Origin: Gamsiella multidivaricata
Lineage: Eukaryota > Mortierellomycota > Mortierellomycetes > Mortierellales > Mortierellaceae
DNA length: 64,000 nt
NCBI RefSeq assembly: GCF_025024155.1
Contig: NW_026251783.1
Coordinates: forward strand, 62,001 to 126,000
Reading direction: 5' to 3'
The notes under the pieces are model-generated. The model did no database searches. It saw only the letters and a program-made list of their open reading frames with translations, and was not told where the DNA came from. This document shows positions 13,212 through 24,447 of the stretch, piece after piece (position 1 is the stretch's first letter; each line of letters begins with the position of its first letter). The position numbers and the translations under genes are program-made.

Positions 13212-13217
13212 AATAAA
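13212..13217 (+). terminator. AATAAA polyadenylation signal of NTE1
   Basis: AATAAA 29 nt after the NTE1 stop in an A-rich stretch, with a second AATAAA overlapping a few bases later. The next gene converges from the other strand. Confidence 0.45.
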
Positions 13218-13356
13218 ATAAACTTTTGGCTTTGGTTACACATTTCTGTAGCCAATAGAATGAGTGAGAGATAATTCGTGAGCGCATTTTTTTTTTTTTT
13301 TGTAACTTGTTATTTTACAGACAATGTCTACACAAGAGAGTCTAGAAGACACCTCG

Positions 13357-16203
13357 CTACCGCAAGATGAGAACGAGTGCCACACCAGCCAGATACGAGA
13401 GACCCTGCATGCTCAACTCGGACAGGAACCATGGCCTCGCCTCCAAGGTCTTTGCCGCATGCGAATGGGCCGGCTTGTGTTTCTTCTTCTTGTTCTCGTT
13501 ACTCTCAGCCTCCTTCGCGTTCTTCTCAGTCCCCTCCTTACCCTCCTCATCCTCCAATCTCTGGTTACTGCCCTGAGGTGCCTTCTTCTTCTTCTTCTTA
13601 CGCTCCTTTTCCGCAGCCTCGAATTCCTCATCCTCGGCCCTCCGTCTCAACAGGATCTCCTCCAGCCCCGGTTGGTTGGCTCCCACGTCCATCGCAAAGG
13701 ATCCGACACTCATATGTTGACCGATATGGGCACCCGGGTCCGCGACCGAATCTGGGGAGATGGGACTAGGTGAGTAAGCCCAACAGAAATCCTGCTCCTC
13801 GCCCGGTGTGAGCTTGTAGTCCAGATTCCTGGTCCGCACAGGACGTGTGAACTGGACGACGAAACGGTCTTGGTCTGGGAAGACAGCCATGGCAGCAGTG
13901 GCGGTAGTAGCAGCATCAGTATCTGAATTGGGATTGTGGAGCACGTACTCGCCCTCCGGGTACAGGTTCGCCTCCCCGGACTTGTCCCCGTTATGGTGAC
14001 GGCCCACGAGCTGAGGCTCGACGTAGGCATGGCTCATCCGACGGGAGAGCACCGCCCCACGGGGCCCACCGCCGTGCTCGGGAGTGAGGTTCGGCCAGAA
14101 GATCAGGAGATCGGCCATGGTCATCGCGTAGCCGATCCCGAGCGAGATCCAGCCCGTGGCCGCTAGAGATCGTTCGAGATGGAAGGTGGCAAAGTGGCCA
14201 TCGGACGACAGAGAGACGTTCACACAGAATTGTGGGGTGCAGTGGTGTGCACCGAGGACTTGAGGGATCAGTCCGCGCTTGCGGAAGGAGTCAGGCACCT
14301 TGGGGAATCCAGGGACTGCAGATGCTTCCGCGAGATTGAGAGATGCTGGGGTTGCTTCTGGAGACGGCGCTAGGGCTGATTCGGGAGATGACGCTGGGGT
14401 TGGTTCCGGAGACGGCTCTGTGTCGTCTTCTTCGTCTTCTTCGTCTTCTTCGTCTTCCTCTTCAATGTCTTGATCGTCTTCCTCGTCATATTCCTTGCCG
14501 TCTTCGGGGATGCTCACGTCCTGGGCTTCATCCTCTGGATCGAATGCGAGGACCCTTTGATCCGATGGAGGCGAAGATATATCGGGAGTCGAGCGAGCCA
14601 GTTTAATTCCATGGTGGGCATCGAAAGCAGCGAACACCCCTGGGGTTTTGGTTTCATCCACGACGACCAACATGTCTTTGAGCGAGGGGTTCTCGATACG
14701 ACTGTTATCCAGAATGAATGTATTCTGGTGGTTCTCTTGCTGCTGCTGCTGCTGTCTGGTTGCCGGGTTAGGGCTGACATGGTGATGATGATGATGTCCC
14801 AGGACACGGTTTCGTGTTCGATCTCCTCGACTACCCGAAGACCTCGCGGACCCTTCTGCTACTCCAGCAGTGAGGACAGATGCGTCCGAGACACTGAAGA
14901 ATCCTTGTGCGTCCACGTCGAGGTTCTCATAGTTCTTGTTCAGTTTGTTGACGACAAGCATCTCGCCAGTCTGTTTCTCGATCACCTTCTTGGCCGCTTC
15001 TTCGCTGTCGATCATTGAAATCACCTTGACATCCCCTCCTCCCTGTGGGGCCTTGGTCCTTGGCTGATCATCAGGTTGCGGTAGTTGAGTTTGCTCTTCC
15101 TTGTATGCCTCCAACCCGGCCTGTGCATCCGTTCGGTACTGGTCCACAAGCAGCGCGGCTGTTTCCTCTGGAAAGGCCTCTCCCTGACCAGAGGGCGCGT
15201 CCATGCCGCTGTCGAGCTCTACGTCCTGCACCAATCCCGCTTCACCGCCCTCCTTAGCTTCCTCCCTCTTGCTCCCATCCTGGATCTCTGCATCCTTGGG
15301 CTCCGCATCGTCCTCCACCACACCTTCCGGCCCAGTCTCTTGATCTCTCAACAGCGGAGATGATTCCTCTGCAGGATTGATCCCAATAGCATTAGATGCT
15401 GATGCCCACACAGCCTTCAGCAACTCGAGTCCATGCTGATATAACGTATTCGACGTCTCTTGATTCTCATGCTCCCCAGAATGCCCCTCGCGCTTCCGAT
15501 CCGCGCCCTCTTCCAGTCCTTGGCCCTGACGCTCGTGCTGTTGCTGCTGCTGTCCAAGTTGCTGAGGACCACCATCGACACCATCCTCCCCATCCCCCCC
15601 AAGGCTCCCCCGGTCTGCAAAATTGCTCCTCCCCTCGTTCGGGTACATCGCCTCCAGCACCTCGACCGGCGGCACCTGATGATCCATTTCGAACCGCATC
15701 TCCGTCCGTGGCTGTCCCAGCTCATCTCCCTCTTGACTCAACTCGGTTCCTTGTGGTGCTTGAACGGGTTTGGCGACCCCGTTGATGACAGGAATCATGA
15801 CCATTGGAGGTCGATCCATCGACGCCATCGTTGACCAGTGTCCCTTTTCGTCGTTCGCGTTCGCTTGCAAGGACGATGAGGTGCCATCGCTGTTTCCTGA
15901 GTAACCCGACGACACTTTTACGAATTAAAAAAAAAAAGAAAGAAAGAAAGAAAGAAAAAAAACCCGTTAATTTCCAGATACTCATCGATCAAACCCATAG
16001 GCCATTATCATCCATTCTTTATCTACCGCTTTTTTTTTTCTTTTCTTTTTTCTTTTTTCTTTTTTCTTCTTAGTACCTTGGTTCCGCGAACCGATTTGAC
16101 TTGTTTCTACAGACACCAGCAGATGCGCCTGAGAACCGACCACCAGAACTGCGACTCCCAGCAGGAGTACTCGTTTGGTAGACATGGAGAATTCGGATGT
16201 CAT
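13357..16203 (-). CDS. Secreted/membrane DOMON-domain protein with long acidic region, about 894 aa
   Basis: Two exons: 16203..16077 and 15914..13357. The intron starts GTACTA (an unusual donor) and ends AAAAG after a TTTC-repeat pyrimidine tract, and the phases match. Exon 1 gives a hydrophobic signal-like segment (VLLLGVAVLVVGSQA). Then come about 550 residues of Gln/Glu/Asp-rich low complexity, including an HHHHHH run and a nearly pure Asp/Glu block. Next is a DOMON domain beginning CTPQFCVNVSLSSDG with ATGWISLGIG and ending at WAYSPSPISPDSV...H...GSFAMDVG, then a Lys-rich stretch and a C-terminal hydrophobic segment (LSYLAGVALVLIL). DOMON domains bind haem or sugar; which one here is unknown. 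ATGs at 16239, 16203 and 16185 are possible starts; I prefer 16203 for a purine at -3. The exon 1 join is the weakest part. Confidence 0.68.
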
Positions 16204-16689
16204 TGCAGTCGTCGTCGTCCTTTCTTTGTGGATAGCCATTGTGCACTAGAGAATATTATTTTGGTCGCGTTCAATTCATAGAATGATGATACTGCTGCTG
16301 TTGCTACTGCTGCTGCTACTGCTGCTGCTATTGTTGTAGGTGGGCAAATCGAAGGCCTACACGACTGTGGGAAGTAATCAGGCAAAAGAGGTGATAAGGA
16401 ATATAGAAATGGATATCTTGAATATGTTCGACATAGGTCTTCAGGAAAAAGGGGGGAATAGAGAGATGCCATCGTCAACATTCCATCCCCAACCTGCCTT
16501 CCAAGTGCCTGAAAAAAGGGGAGGGGTTATGGCGAAAGGAGGAGGCAATTGTGGTCATGATCGCTACCAACACCTCTGATTGTCCCCTCAGCCTGTGAGC
16601 TCGGGTATTATATTTTCTTCGGATTTATTTTGTGCTTTAATCTCTATGTAGTCTTCGCTGCGCCCTTTGTTCTTTTTTTTTCTGCACAA
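16204..16689. other. Promoter of the DOMON gene and beta-adaptin 3' flank
   Basis: No gene is seen. A degenerate CTG/CTA trinucleotide repeat occupies about 16287-16336. Confidence 0.5.
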
Positions 16690-19665
16690 CTAAAACAGAT
16701 CCAACAAGTCGTTCACCGCCGATGATTGCGTGCTCGCTGGCTTTGGTTGTTGTGCCTGCTGCTGTTGGCCTGCTGGCGAACCAAAGCTCATTCCGGCCAA
16801 TCCACCCAAATCGCCAAAGTGATTCGTCGGGCTCTGTTGTTGGCGCTGTTGCTGTCCATTCATGTCGCCCATGCCCGTCATACCACCGAATACGCTACTT
16901 GATGATCCCATGTCCGACGACATGTCAAAGAGGTCTGCGCTGTAATTAGATCCGCCATTGCTGGCCGGTTTGCTACCAGAAACAGGCGGCGATGTGTATG
17001 CTGGCTCCGATGAACTGAAGTCCAAATCCAGCAAATCCGCCATCGCGTTCTTAGGCGCCTCTGTTCCTGCTCCGGCAGCAACAGGGGAGTCCTCGCCCGT
17101 AATTTGTTCCTCATCTCGTGCACTATAAGACATCGAGGGAAATAAAAACATTAGCACACATTCATGTTCCATAGTCCATCCTCTAAAATGAAGCAGCGAC
17201 GAAAGACATACTCAGCAACGGCTGCTTTGCGAACGGCATCTGCACCATAGGCCTTATTGCCCATGAACGCCGTGGGAGGCTTGTGATATACTGAGGCCAA
17301 CGTCGAAATGTTATTGATCAACTCGTCCATCAAAGCAGGCGAGATCTTGTTGGCACTCGATTCGGCCGAAATTGGCGGCTTATCGGAAAGGACCACGGCC
17401 TTGGCAGCCTGGGGATCTGTCGAAAGCAATCTCCAGTAGACGTAGGCTCTATCTCTCGTGTCGGGATTGTCAATCTCCTGAGTAGCCGTCTGAAGGACTC
17501 TGTGGACAATTTCCTGTGATTGCGCGGGCTTCTTCAAGAACAGCTTAACTGTTGCTGTGAGGAGCTGCAGTTGAACTTGAGAATTTTCCTCGAGGAATGT
17601 CTCCAAAAAGTTTTCAATTAGCTCATCCGCATTTTCGATTCGTTCTGCGTACTCTCCAATGATCCAGATAAGCGATCCTTTTGCTTCGGGCTCGTCAAGT
17701 GAGTCGAGGCTCTGACAGAGTGTGGGAATAATAGCCTCGTAGCGCTTAGGATACTTGCGGAAAATGTCCTGTTATATGTCACCCAGTGGTACCACCACAA
17801 CGTCCTATTAGTACTATGCCAGAATACAGTGCTTCGTGCCCAGTCGTCTTGTTATCATGAATGGTACGTACCTTGATGACAATAATGGCTTCCTGGACAA
17901 CATAGTTGACCTTGGTATTGATGAGATCCAGGAGCACATTGACACATCTCTCTGAAGCCTCGTCAATGATAATCGCACAACGTCCGATAGCATGAACTGC
18001 TTTGCGCACGAAATCGACATCGACCTCCGAGGCATATCTATAATTAGCAGACATCGAGCGCAGAATAGTCAGTACCGCGACCCTGAAATGTGTCTTTTGT
18101 CTGCAGCCCAATCCAATAGGAGGTTCCATATGAATCAACTACGTACTCCTTGAGCTCAGAGAGAATCTGATCGATGTTCCTGTCGTTGCACAGCTTGATC
18201 ATAATCTCCAGTTTCTCGCGCTTGACGTATGGTGGGTCGTTGTACTTGCAGAAGAAGACGCGGACATCATTTTGGAGGATGTCCGGACGCTTTTGCAAGA
18301 TCAAGTTGATGTTCCTGAGAGAGACATATTGAACTTCGGGCGCAGATGCCAGCAGCGATACTAAAATGCAGAAAAGAAAAATAATTGTTGGGCGTGAGCG
18401 CATGAACCAAACAACGTGCGGGCATAGATACCCAATGGAGTAAATCGGCATCGACTCGCAGACTTACCAAGAGGTGGCGACATCTTTTTGATCAAAGCCT
18501 TCACAAAGTCATCGTTCTTGATGTATCTCAAGAAGATCATGAGGACTCGAATAGCGGACAAGACCACAGATCCATTGGCGTGCTGTAACCTGGGGACGAC
18601 TCTCTCGCAAACGTTCTCTGCCTCCTTGGAATCCAATGGCCTGTAATCGGCGAGAGAAGTCAAGATTGCGATCTGACCCCATTCCGTGCACTCGTTCAAT
18701 GCCGCCAACATTTTGTTCATGATCGCAACGTTCACCACAAAGATATCCTTGCTGGCGGAAGACTCCTGCATCTCTGCCAGGGCCGTCACAGCGTTTGCAA
18801 CGACCATGGGGGTCGAATCCGAGATGAGATCCTGCAACGTGGCGACAAATCCGTTTTCAATGGCACGTTCCTGATCCAGATCCCACAACTTGGCGACACA
18901 AATGGCGGCCGTTTTGCGAACGTATGGGTTGTCGTCCTGGAGACACTTCCTCAGAGGCTCGCACAAGTGATCCAGAATCTTGTCCACACGAATACATCCC
19001 ATTGTACGGATAGCCAAGGCGCGGATCAGTGGATTGACGTGATCAGTGTCCTGAAGACGTGAGAGAAAAGAAATTGAGCCGGTGAGAACGAGGGTGAACA
19101 TCGCCAGGCCCCATAATAGTGCAGGTGCGTCATTATTCGGCGCTTACCTTGACAAAAGTATTGACAGCCAAGATGACTAGATCCGGGTTCGACTTGGCAT
19201 AGTTCATCAAGTACAGGTAGACCAGTTTTTTCTATGCGAATCGTACGCGGCACCATTCAGAATGTAAAATGTCGTGTCAGCCTAAAGCACCTCTAGCTCC
19301 TTCTCGCTTCAGATGTGAGGCATACCATTGCATGCTTTCCGTACCATCTCCAAGTCTTCGGTCTGCATGTTCTTGACGACCTGCGGGAACAACGAACTGA
19401 CATCCTTTCCAACTGTCATATTCGCGATAACCCGCTTGACTGCATCCTTGCGTCTCTCGCGGTATTCGCTGTTCAGGTCCACCAGCAGCTCAGCATTCTC
19501 GCCTGGATAAAAGAGGAGGGGGGGAGGGGCGTTTCAATCGAGCCAGTTGAGGGTGTTAGAGACTTCTGTCGTAAGGACGTGCGAAGAAGAGGCAGCACAG
19601 GGTGATGAATGGCTACCTTTTGTGCTGGTGGCGAAGAACTTTGGTTTGAAGGCGTCGATATTCAT
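16690..19665 (-). CDS. APL2: AP-1 (or AP-2) complex beta-adaptin, ear-less, 747 aa
   Basis: Large subunit of a clathrin adaptor for trans-Golgi/endosome or plasma-membrane traffic. Eight exons join in frame: 19665..19617, 19502..19345, 19231..19148, 19050..18468, 18360..18147, 18037..17872, 17768..17212 and 17122..16690, all GT-AG. The HEAT/ARM trunk matches beta-adaptins closely ([76 protein letters not shown]). The hinge is Gln/Gly/Ser-rich with DLLDLD. The protein ends exactly at a clathrin box, DLLDLF, so the C-terminal appendage is absent, as in yeast Apl2. Length agrees with fungal AP-1 beta (about 700-750). Assignment to AP-1 over AP-2 is by length and ending only. Confidence 0.93.
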
Positions 19666-20631
19666 AGGAGGATGTGGGTTGGGCGGATGAGAAGGGAGGA
19701 TGGCGGGGGGTGTGTGTTTGATGAAAGAAAGGACGATGAGACACCAGCAGCAGAGAGATGAGAATCGATGATGAGAACGAGAGGCGAGGTCCCTCGCGTA
19801 GAGTGCACCCCGAGAGCATCCACGTGACATAGTCGAGGGCGGCCTTGTGAGTCGTCCTTCATGCTCAATGGACATGCTGCTATTCGCCTTGAATCTACGA
19901 AGCCAAAGAGAGGACGCGATTGTAGCGACTTCACAACACTAACCATCCGGTACGTCTGTTTAAAAAGGCGAGTGCGAGACGCAATACATACCCTATATCC
20001 GCAGGCTGATGCGCCTCTCGGGCGGTATCATTTCACTCGACATTGATGTCGCCCCTGAGGATCGCCTATATTCCTGAAAGTCTCAGCATGCACGTCCCTA
20101 TCCCCCCCCCCCCCAAAAAAAAAAAAGATCCAGCGACAGCGGTGCCTTCCTAGGAGCACGTGTCATATGAAAAAACTGATAGGCGACGTGTTTGCCTTCG
20201 AACAGTATTCTCAGGTTGAACGCGCTACCTTTGCCCTCACCCTCATGCACTCCTCCAGGCAGTACTACGCGTGTATTTGTGTATTAAGATGCTATAATGA
20301 TACGTCTACAAATTGAACGTTCGCTGCTGCTGCTTCTCAGCTTTCACAGCTCCTGCTACGTTCTTACCCTCTTTTACGCCTTCAGGGTTGATCTTGGTCT
20401 TCAATTTGCCTTTTCTCTCTCTACCCCGCCATCTCCTCCTGCCACGGTCGTGCGCAACTCATGCCACACTTCATCACTACTAATCCCTGTGTCTCCAGTC
20501 TCACTGCTAAGTCCCAGTGTCAACCCCACAGAGTAGCCAACGCTCATCTCGCCGATCCCAGAAATAGTATTAATTCCGGAGATTGACGCCCTGAATGGGC
20601 GCTGACGTCCCAGTGCCATCGGTTTTGCGTC
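19666..20631. other. Intergenic with a C13-A12 homopolymer pair
   Basis: Beta-adaptin promoter plus the STK32-like 3' flank. The plus strand has 13 C followed by 12 A at 20102-20126. No supported gene. Confidence 0.6.
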
Positions 20632-23107
20632 CTAGGAGTCCAACGGACTTTCGTGCAATGACCCCGCGTTACTGGCCGTATATGTGCTCAAGGGCCGAGC
20701 ATGTACAGAAGCCTGGTACTGCTGTTTCTCCTGTTGTGCCTGTGCGTTCAGTTCAAACGCACGTCCGCCCTTGATGTTCTGCGATAGCTGTCGGTCCCTC
20801 AAAGCCCTTGTGCGCATAGAGATTGGTGTAGGGATCGAGGCTGAATCCATCAGCAGAGCCGCTTCTGAGCCGACGTTGGCCATACTCGAAAGTGACATTC
20901 CCGAGTCGGGAGTTGAATAAAGTGATTGACCAAGGATTCTAGATTTTTGTGCAGCTGGAGAGTTGTTATAGGTCGTCGGCGACGTTGATGTGGTCGAGTA
21001 CCCGGAGGAGATAGACGGAGATGTGGGAGTAGGCGAATCCACATACTCTGAAAGCACACCGCTGGCGAAATGGTCCCGTGAGCTTTGCTGCTCTAGTGGT
21101 CCTGCTATAGTCATACTATTCAACGGGAGCGAAACTACCGAGTCGCCATCTTGCTGTGGTTGCTGGTCTCGCTGTTGCAAGGCCTCCTTTTCGACTTCAG
21201 CTAAGGGGAATTGATACTCTTGCTCTTTTATCTGCACTTGTTGTACTGCACTGTTGATATTGATATTTGATGCCTCGCTCATACTGATCAACGAGATTTG
21301 GTCCTCGTCCGGATTGAACCTTTTCTGTCCAACGAGGTCGCTGGGACTCTCAGGGCAGTAGGCCTTCGTAGGAGCACTAGATATGTTCTCGACTCGAACG
21401 GAACTGTTCCAGGTCGATAATACACCATCCGGAGTTGTGCTGCTCGCATTATTCTTGCGCTCACGGGCATTGCCTGCAGACCCGGCGCGGAGCAGAGACT
21501 TGCCGCCGGAGGCAGGTTGGCTGAGCGAATGTGAACGTTTGACCTTTGTGAAATCATAGACAGTGAACTTGTCTTCCATCATCTGCACCTCTGCCGAGAG
21601 CTCCCTCTCTGGGCTCGTCTGAGCTCGCTTCTTAGCCTTTAAGGGATTGTCCTCCATCAGAAGTTCTTCCAATTCATGAGTCGCGTCAAAATTGGCGCGT
21701 TTGGACTATAGGGTGAACAGTGCAGGACGTTTAGGCATCGTATTTGACTGGGGAAGGTTCCATAAAATCCATTATCGCCTACAACACTAAACTTACATCA
21801 GGCTCAAATGGAGGAATGGCCTCTTTTGATACGAGTTTGCCCCACTCGATGCCTTGGAACCATGGGTGACTCTTGATCTCATCAAGCCCTCCCGACGTGC
21901 ATCCGAGTCGCTTGTTGATGTCTCGCTCGCATAGCTGAGATAATATGGTTAACATTCGTGCTAAACGTGTGTACACAAAGCTACTTGATACTGAAGCGGA
22001 TTATCGAGAGTATTACCCTTGAGAGTACATCGAGACACGGAGCGCTGACTATAGTCTCCACGTTCTTGGGGAAAGGAAGAGGATCGTACAATATTGAGTT
22101 CGTCAACAAGTCATTGCTCTTTCCTCTAAATGGACGCTGTTCAATGAACGCAAAAAGCAGTGTATGTCAGATAACTCTGTACAAATCCGCAGGTCAGGCA
22201 CGCGAACGGGAAAAGAATCATACCCTCCCAAAGAGCAGCTCAAACATGACCACGCCCAGGCTCCACCAATCCACTGACTCGAGATAGCCCATCCTGAGTA
22301 GAACTTCTGGGGCCATATAAGCCATGCTTCCGGCTATTGACATCAACGGCTTTGCTGGATTGAAGTAGACTGCAATGTTAAAGTCCGTCAGATGGACATG
22401 CCCATGCTCGTCCAGCAGGACATTGTCTGGCTTCAAATCCCTTTGTTCGTATAAAAAAAAATAAAAAATAAGAAAATGAATGTTATATTTACAGTACAAG
22501 GTGCTGGTTGGTATCTTGTTATCTTACTAGTCGTTTAACCGCTCACTCACCTATGAATAATCCTCCGTGCATGCAACGCATCCAGTGCCAGGGCCAACTC
22601 TGCGACATAAAACCGAACAACATCTTCCTTCATTGGTCCAGCTCTCTCCAAATGGAACCGAAGATCTCCACCCAGCATCAAGTCCAGTACCATAAACATA
22701 TTTTCGTCGTCCTGGAATGCGTACCGAAGATTACAGATCAACGAGAACTCGACCTCTTCCAGTAGCCGCCGTTCCTGGATAATGTTCTCGACCGCACGCA
22801 TGCGGATGCATTTTGCCTTGTTAATGTACTTGAGAGCATAAATCTCCTTGCTCTTTTTGTGCTGCACAACACGGACCTTGCCAAAGGCGCCCTTCCCCAC
22901 AGAGCGAAGCAGATGGAAGTGCGAAAGCTCGACTAGTCCACATTTTTCATCCACAAAACCACCCGTGTTAGATTGCAAGCCAGAGAGGGTTTAAAAGGAG
23001 GCGCGTGTACAGCAAACCCGCGGCCGCTAATAGGTCGTTCTCAACCGTGCACACTTACTCTCAGAGTTGAAGTCAATTGCTTCTTCTTTACAACAGCTTG
23101 CTCCCAT
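20632..23107 (-). CDS. STK32/YANK-type AGC Ser/Thr kinase, N-acylated, 659 aa
   Basis: Six exons: 23107..23059, 22932..22551, 22440..22224, 22136..22017, 21934..21797 and 21705..20632, all GT-AG with matching phases. The N-terminus MGASCC is a classic myristoylation plus palmitoylation motif, so membrane attachment is likely. Glycine loop GKGAFGKV at 29-36, VAIK-type lysine K51, catalytic loop HRDLKPDN at 143-150, and DFN in place of DFG at 163-165, which is the hallmark of the STK32 (YANK) branch. GSMAYMAPE and [19 protein letters not shown] follow. A 350-residue Ser/Gln-rich, apparently disordered tail replaces the short vertebrate tail. Substrates are unknown. The exon 1-2 join was chosen because CTAG is the only acceptor giving an open frame into the kinase domain. 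Confidence 0.9.
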
Positions 23108-24447
23108 TGCTAGTTTCGTGAAACGGGTGTAGATGACGATGCTAACTGTGTTTGCTTCCTGTTCAGGGATGGACGGCTCAATATGATCTGTGTGGATGTG
23201 TAATTGTGCTCTCTAATCACAAAAGCCCGATGGGGTCTTGCTACGTTCCTACGAGTTCACGTTTGCAGGCGAGTTCGGTCAATCAACTGTTGGACGTAAT
23301 TACAGGTCAAACGAGAGGATCCCAGAGAATGCATGCATCAAAAAAAAAATTGAAAGGGGGCGGATTGCTATAGATGGAGTTATCAAGGGGGTGCGTAAAA
23401 AACATTGGGTCGGGCAGAGTCAGAGTTCATAGTGAGACGAGAGATAGGTCCCAGAGGTGCATGATGAACACGAGTATATTTCCATGATAGGAGTTAGGAA
23501 GGGGGAAAGGATCTTTGGTGAACTGTATATAGAGAGGACGAAATGGATAACACTATATCAAAGTTGTCCTGTCTCTGCCTGACAGTAGCGGAACTATGGT
23601 GTTCAATGTGGCAATAGTTGAATGAGTTGATAAGAGTCTTTGTCGTAGTTGTGGTCGTGAAGCCGAGCGTTGCTGTGGTGCTCCAGAGGGAACGTTGTCC
23701 AGATGCGGCATTCTTCGCCTGAACACAAATATGGAAAAGTAAACTGAGAGGGACCAAATTTCATGTGGAGGGATAATGATGAACTTTGCGGTGCAGGGCA
23801 GGGCAGGGCAGGGCAGAGCAGTGGGGTTTTTATGGAAGATAACATGCAGAAGAATGATTACACACAGGGCAGATGCGGTATACACAGGGGAAAAATTTCT
23901 TAGAAAGCGTGAAAAAAGGTGCAGGTGGAAGAAAGAGAGAAAATTGTGTACGGGCGAGAATGTTCAAGGATGAAGAGACCAAGGAGGTACGACTAAAAGA
24001 GAGGAGGAGTGAGAGCGTGCGAGGAGTTCTACAAAATGGATAAAGAGACGAGTGTATGGAAATGAATGTGATGATTAATGGATGGACGACTTCGGGCTGT
24101 CCCAGACGTCCAAGGTGGCCACCGAGAGCAGCCTTCCCAATACGCTAGATTGGACTGGCCAGGACTGGACGGCCATGGCAAAAGGGTCGCAGAGGCATGT
24201 GTATCGTAGCAACGCCCCAAGCAAATAAAGGGGGATGGGGGCGTCTACAGTAAAGTGTCGCAGATTCCAACTACATGTATCGTGCAAAAAAAAAAGTGTC
24301 CTCTGCACCGTAAACGGAGCCGCAAGAGGACTTGTTGCAACGGACACTCAACTAATTTAATTTGAAGTTGCAAACACACGTTAAAGATATGCTGAAACTA
24401 TGAATGTAATGTAAACTATTACGTTTGCTATTCTAGTTTGACAAGAA
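23108..24447. other. Intergenic, no supported gene
   Basis: STK32-like promoter and Tea1-like 3' flank. A GCAGG pentamer is repeated five times at about 23793-23817. Nothing else is recognised. Confidence 0.5.

Noticed and set aside
11684..13255. 523-codon minus-strand ORF opposite NTE1
   Set aside because: It covers the conserved patatin domain on the other strand; composition (His, Arg, Gln) is that of an antisense shadow.
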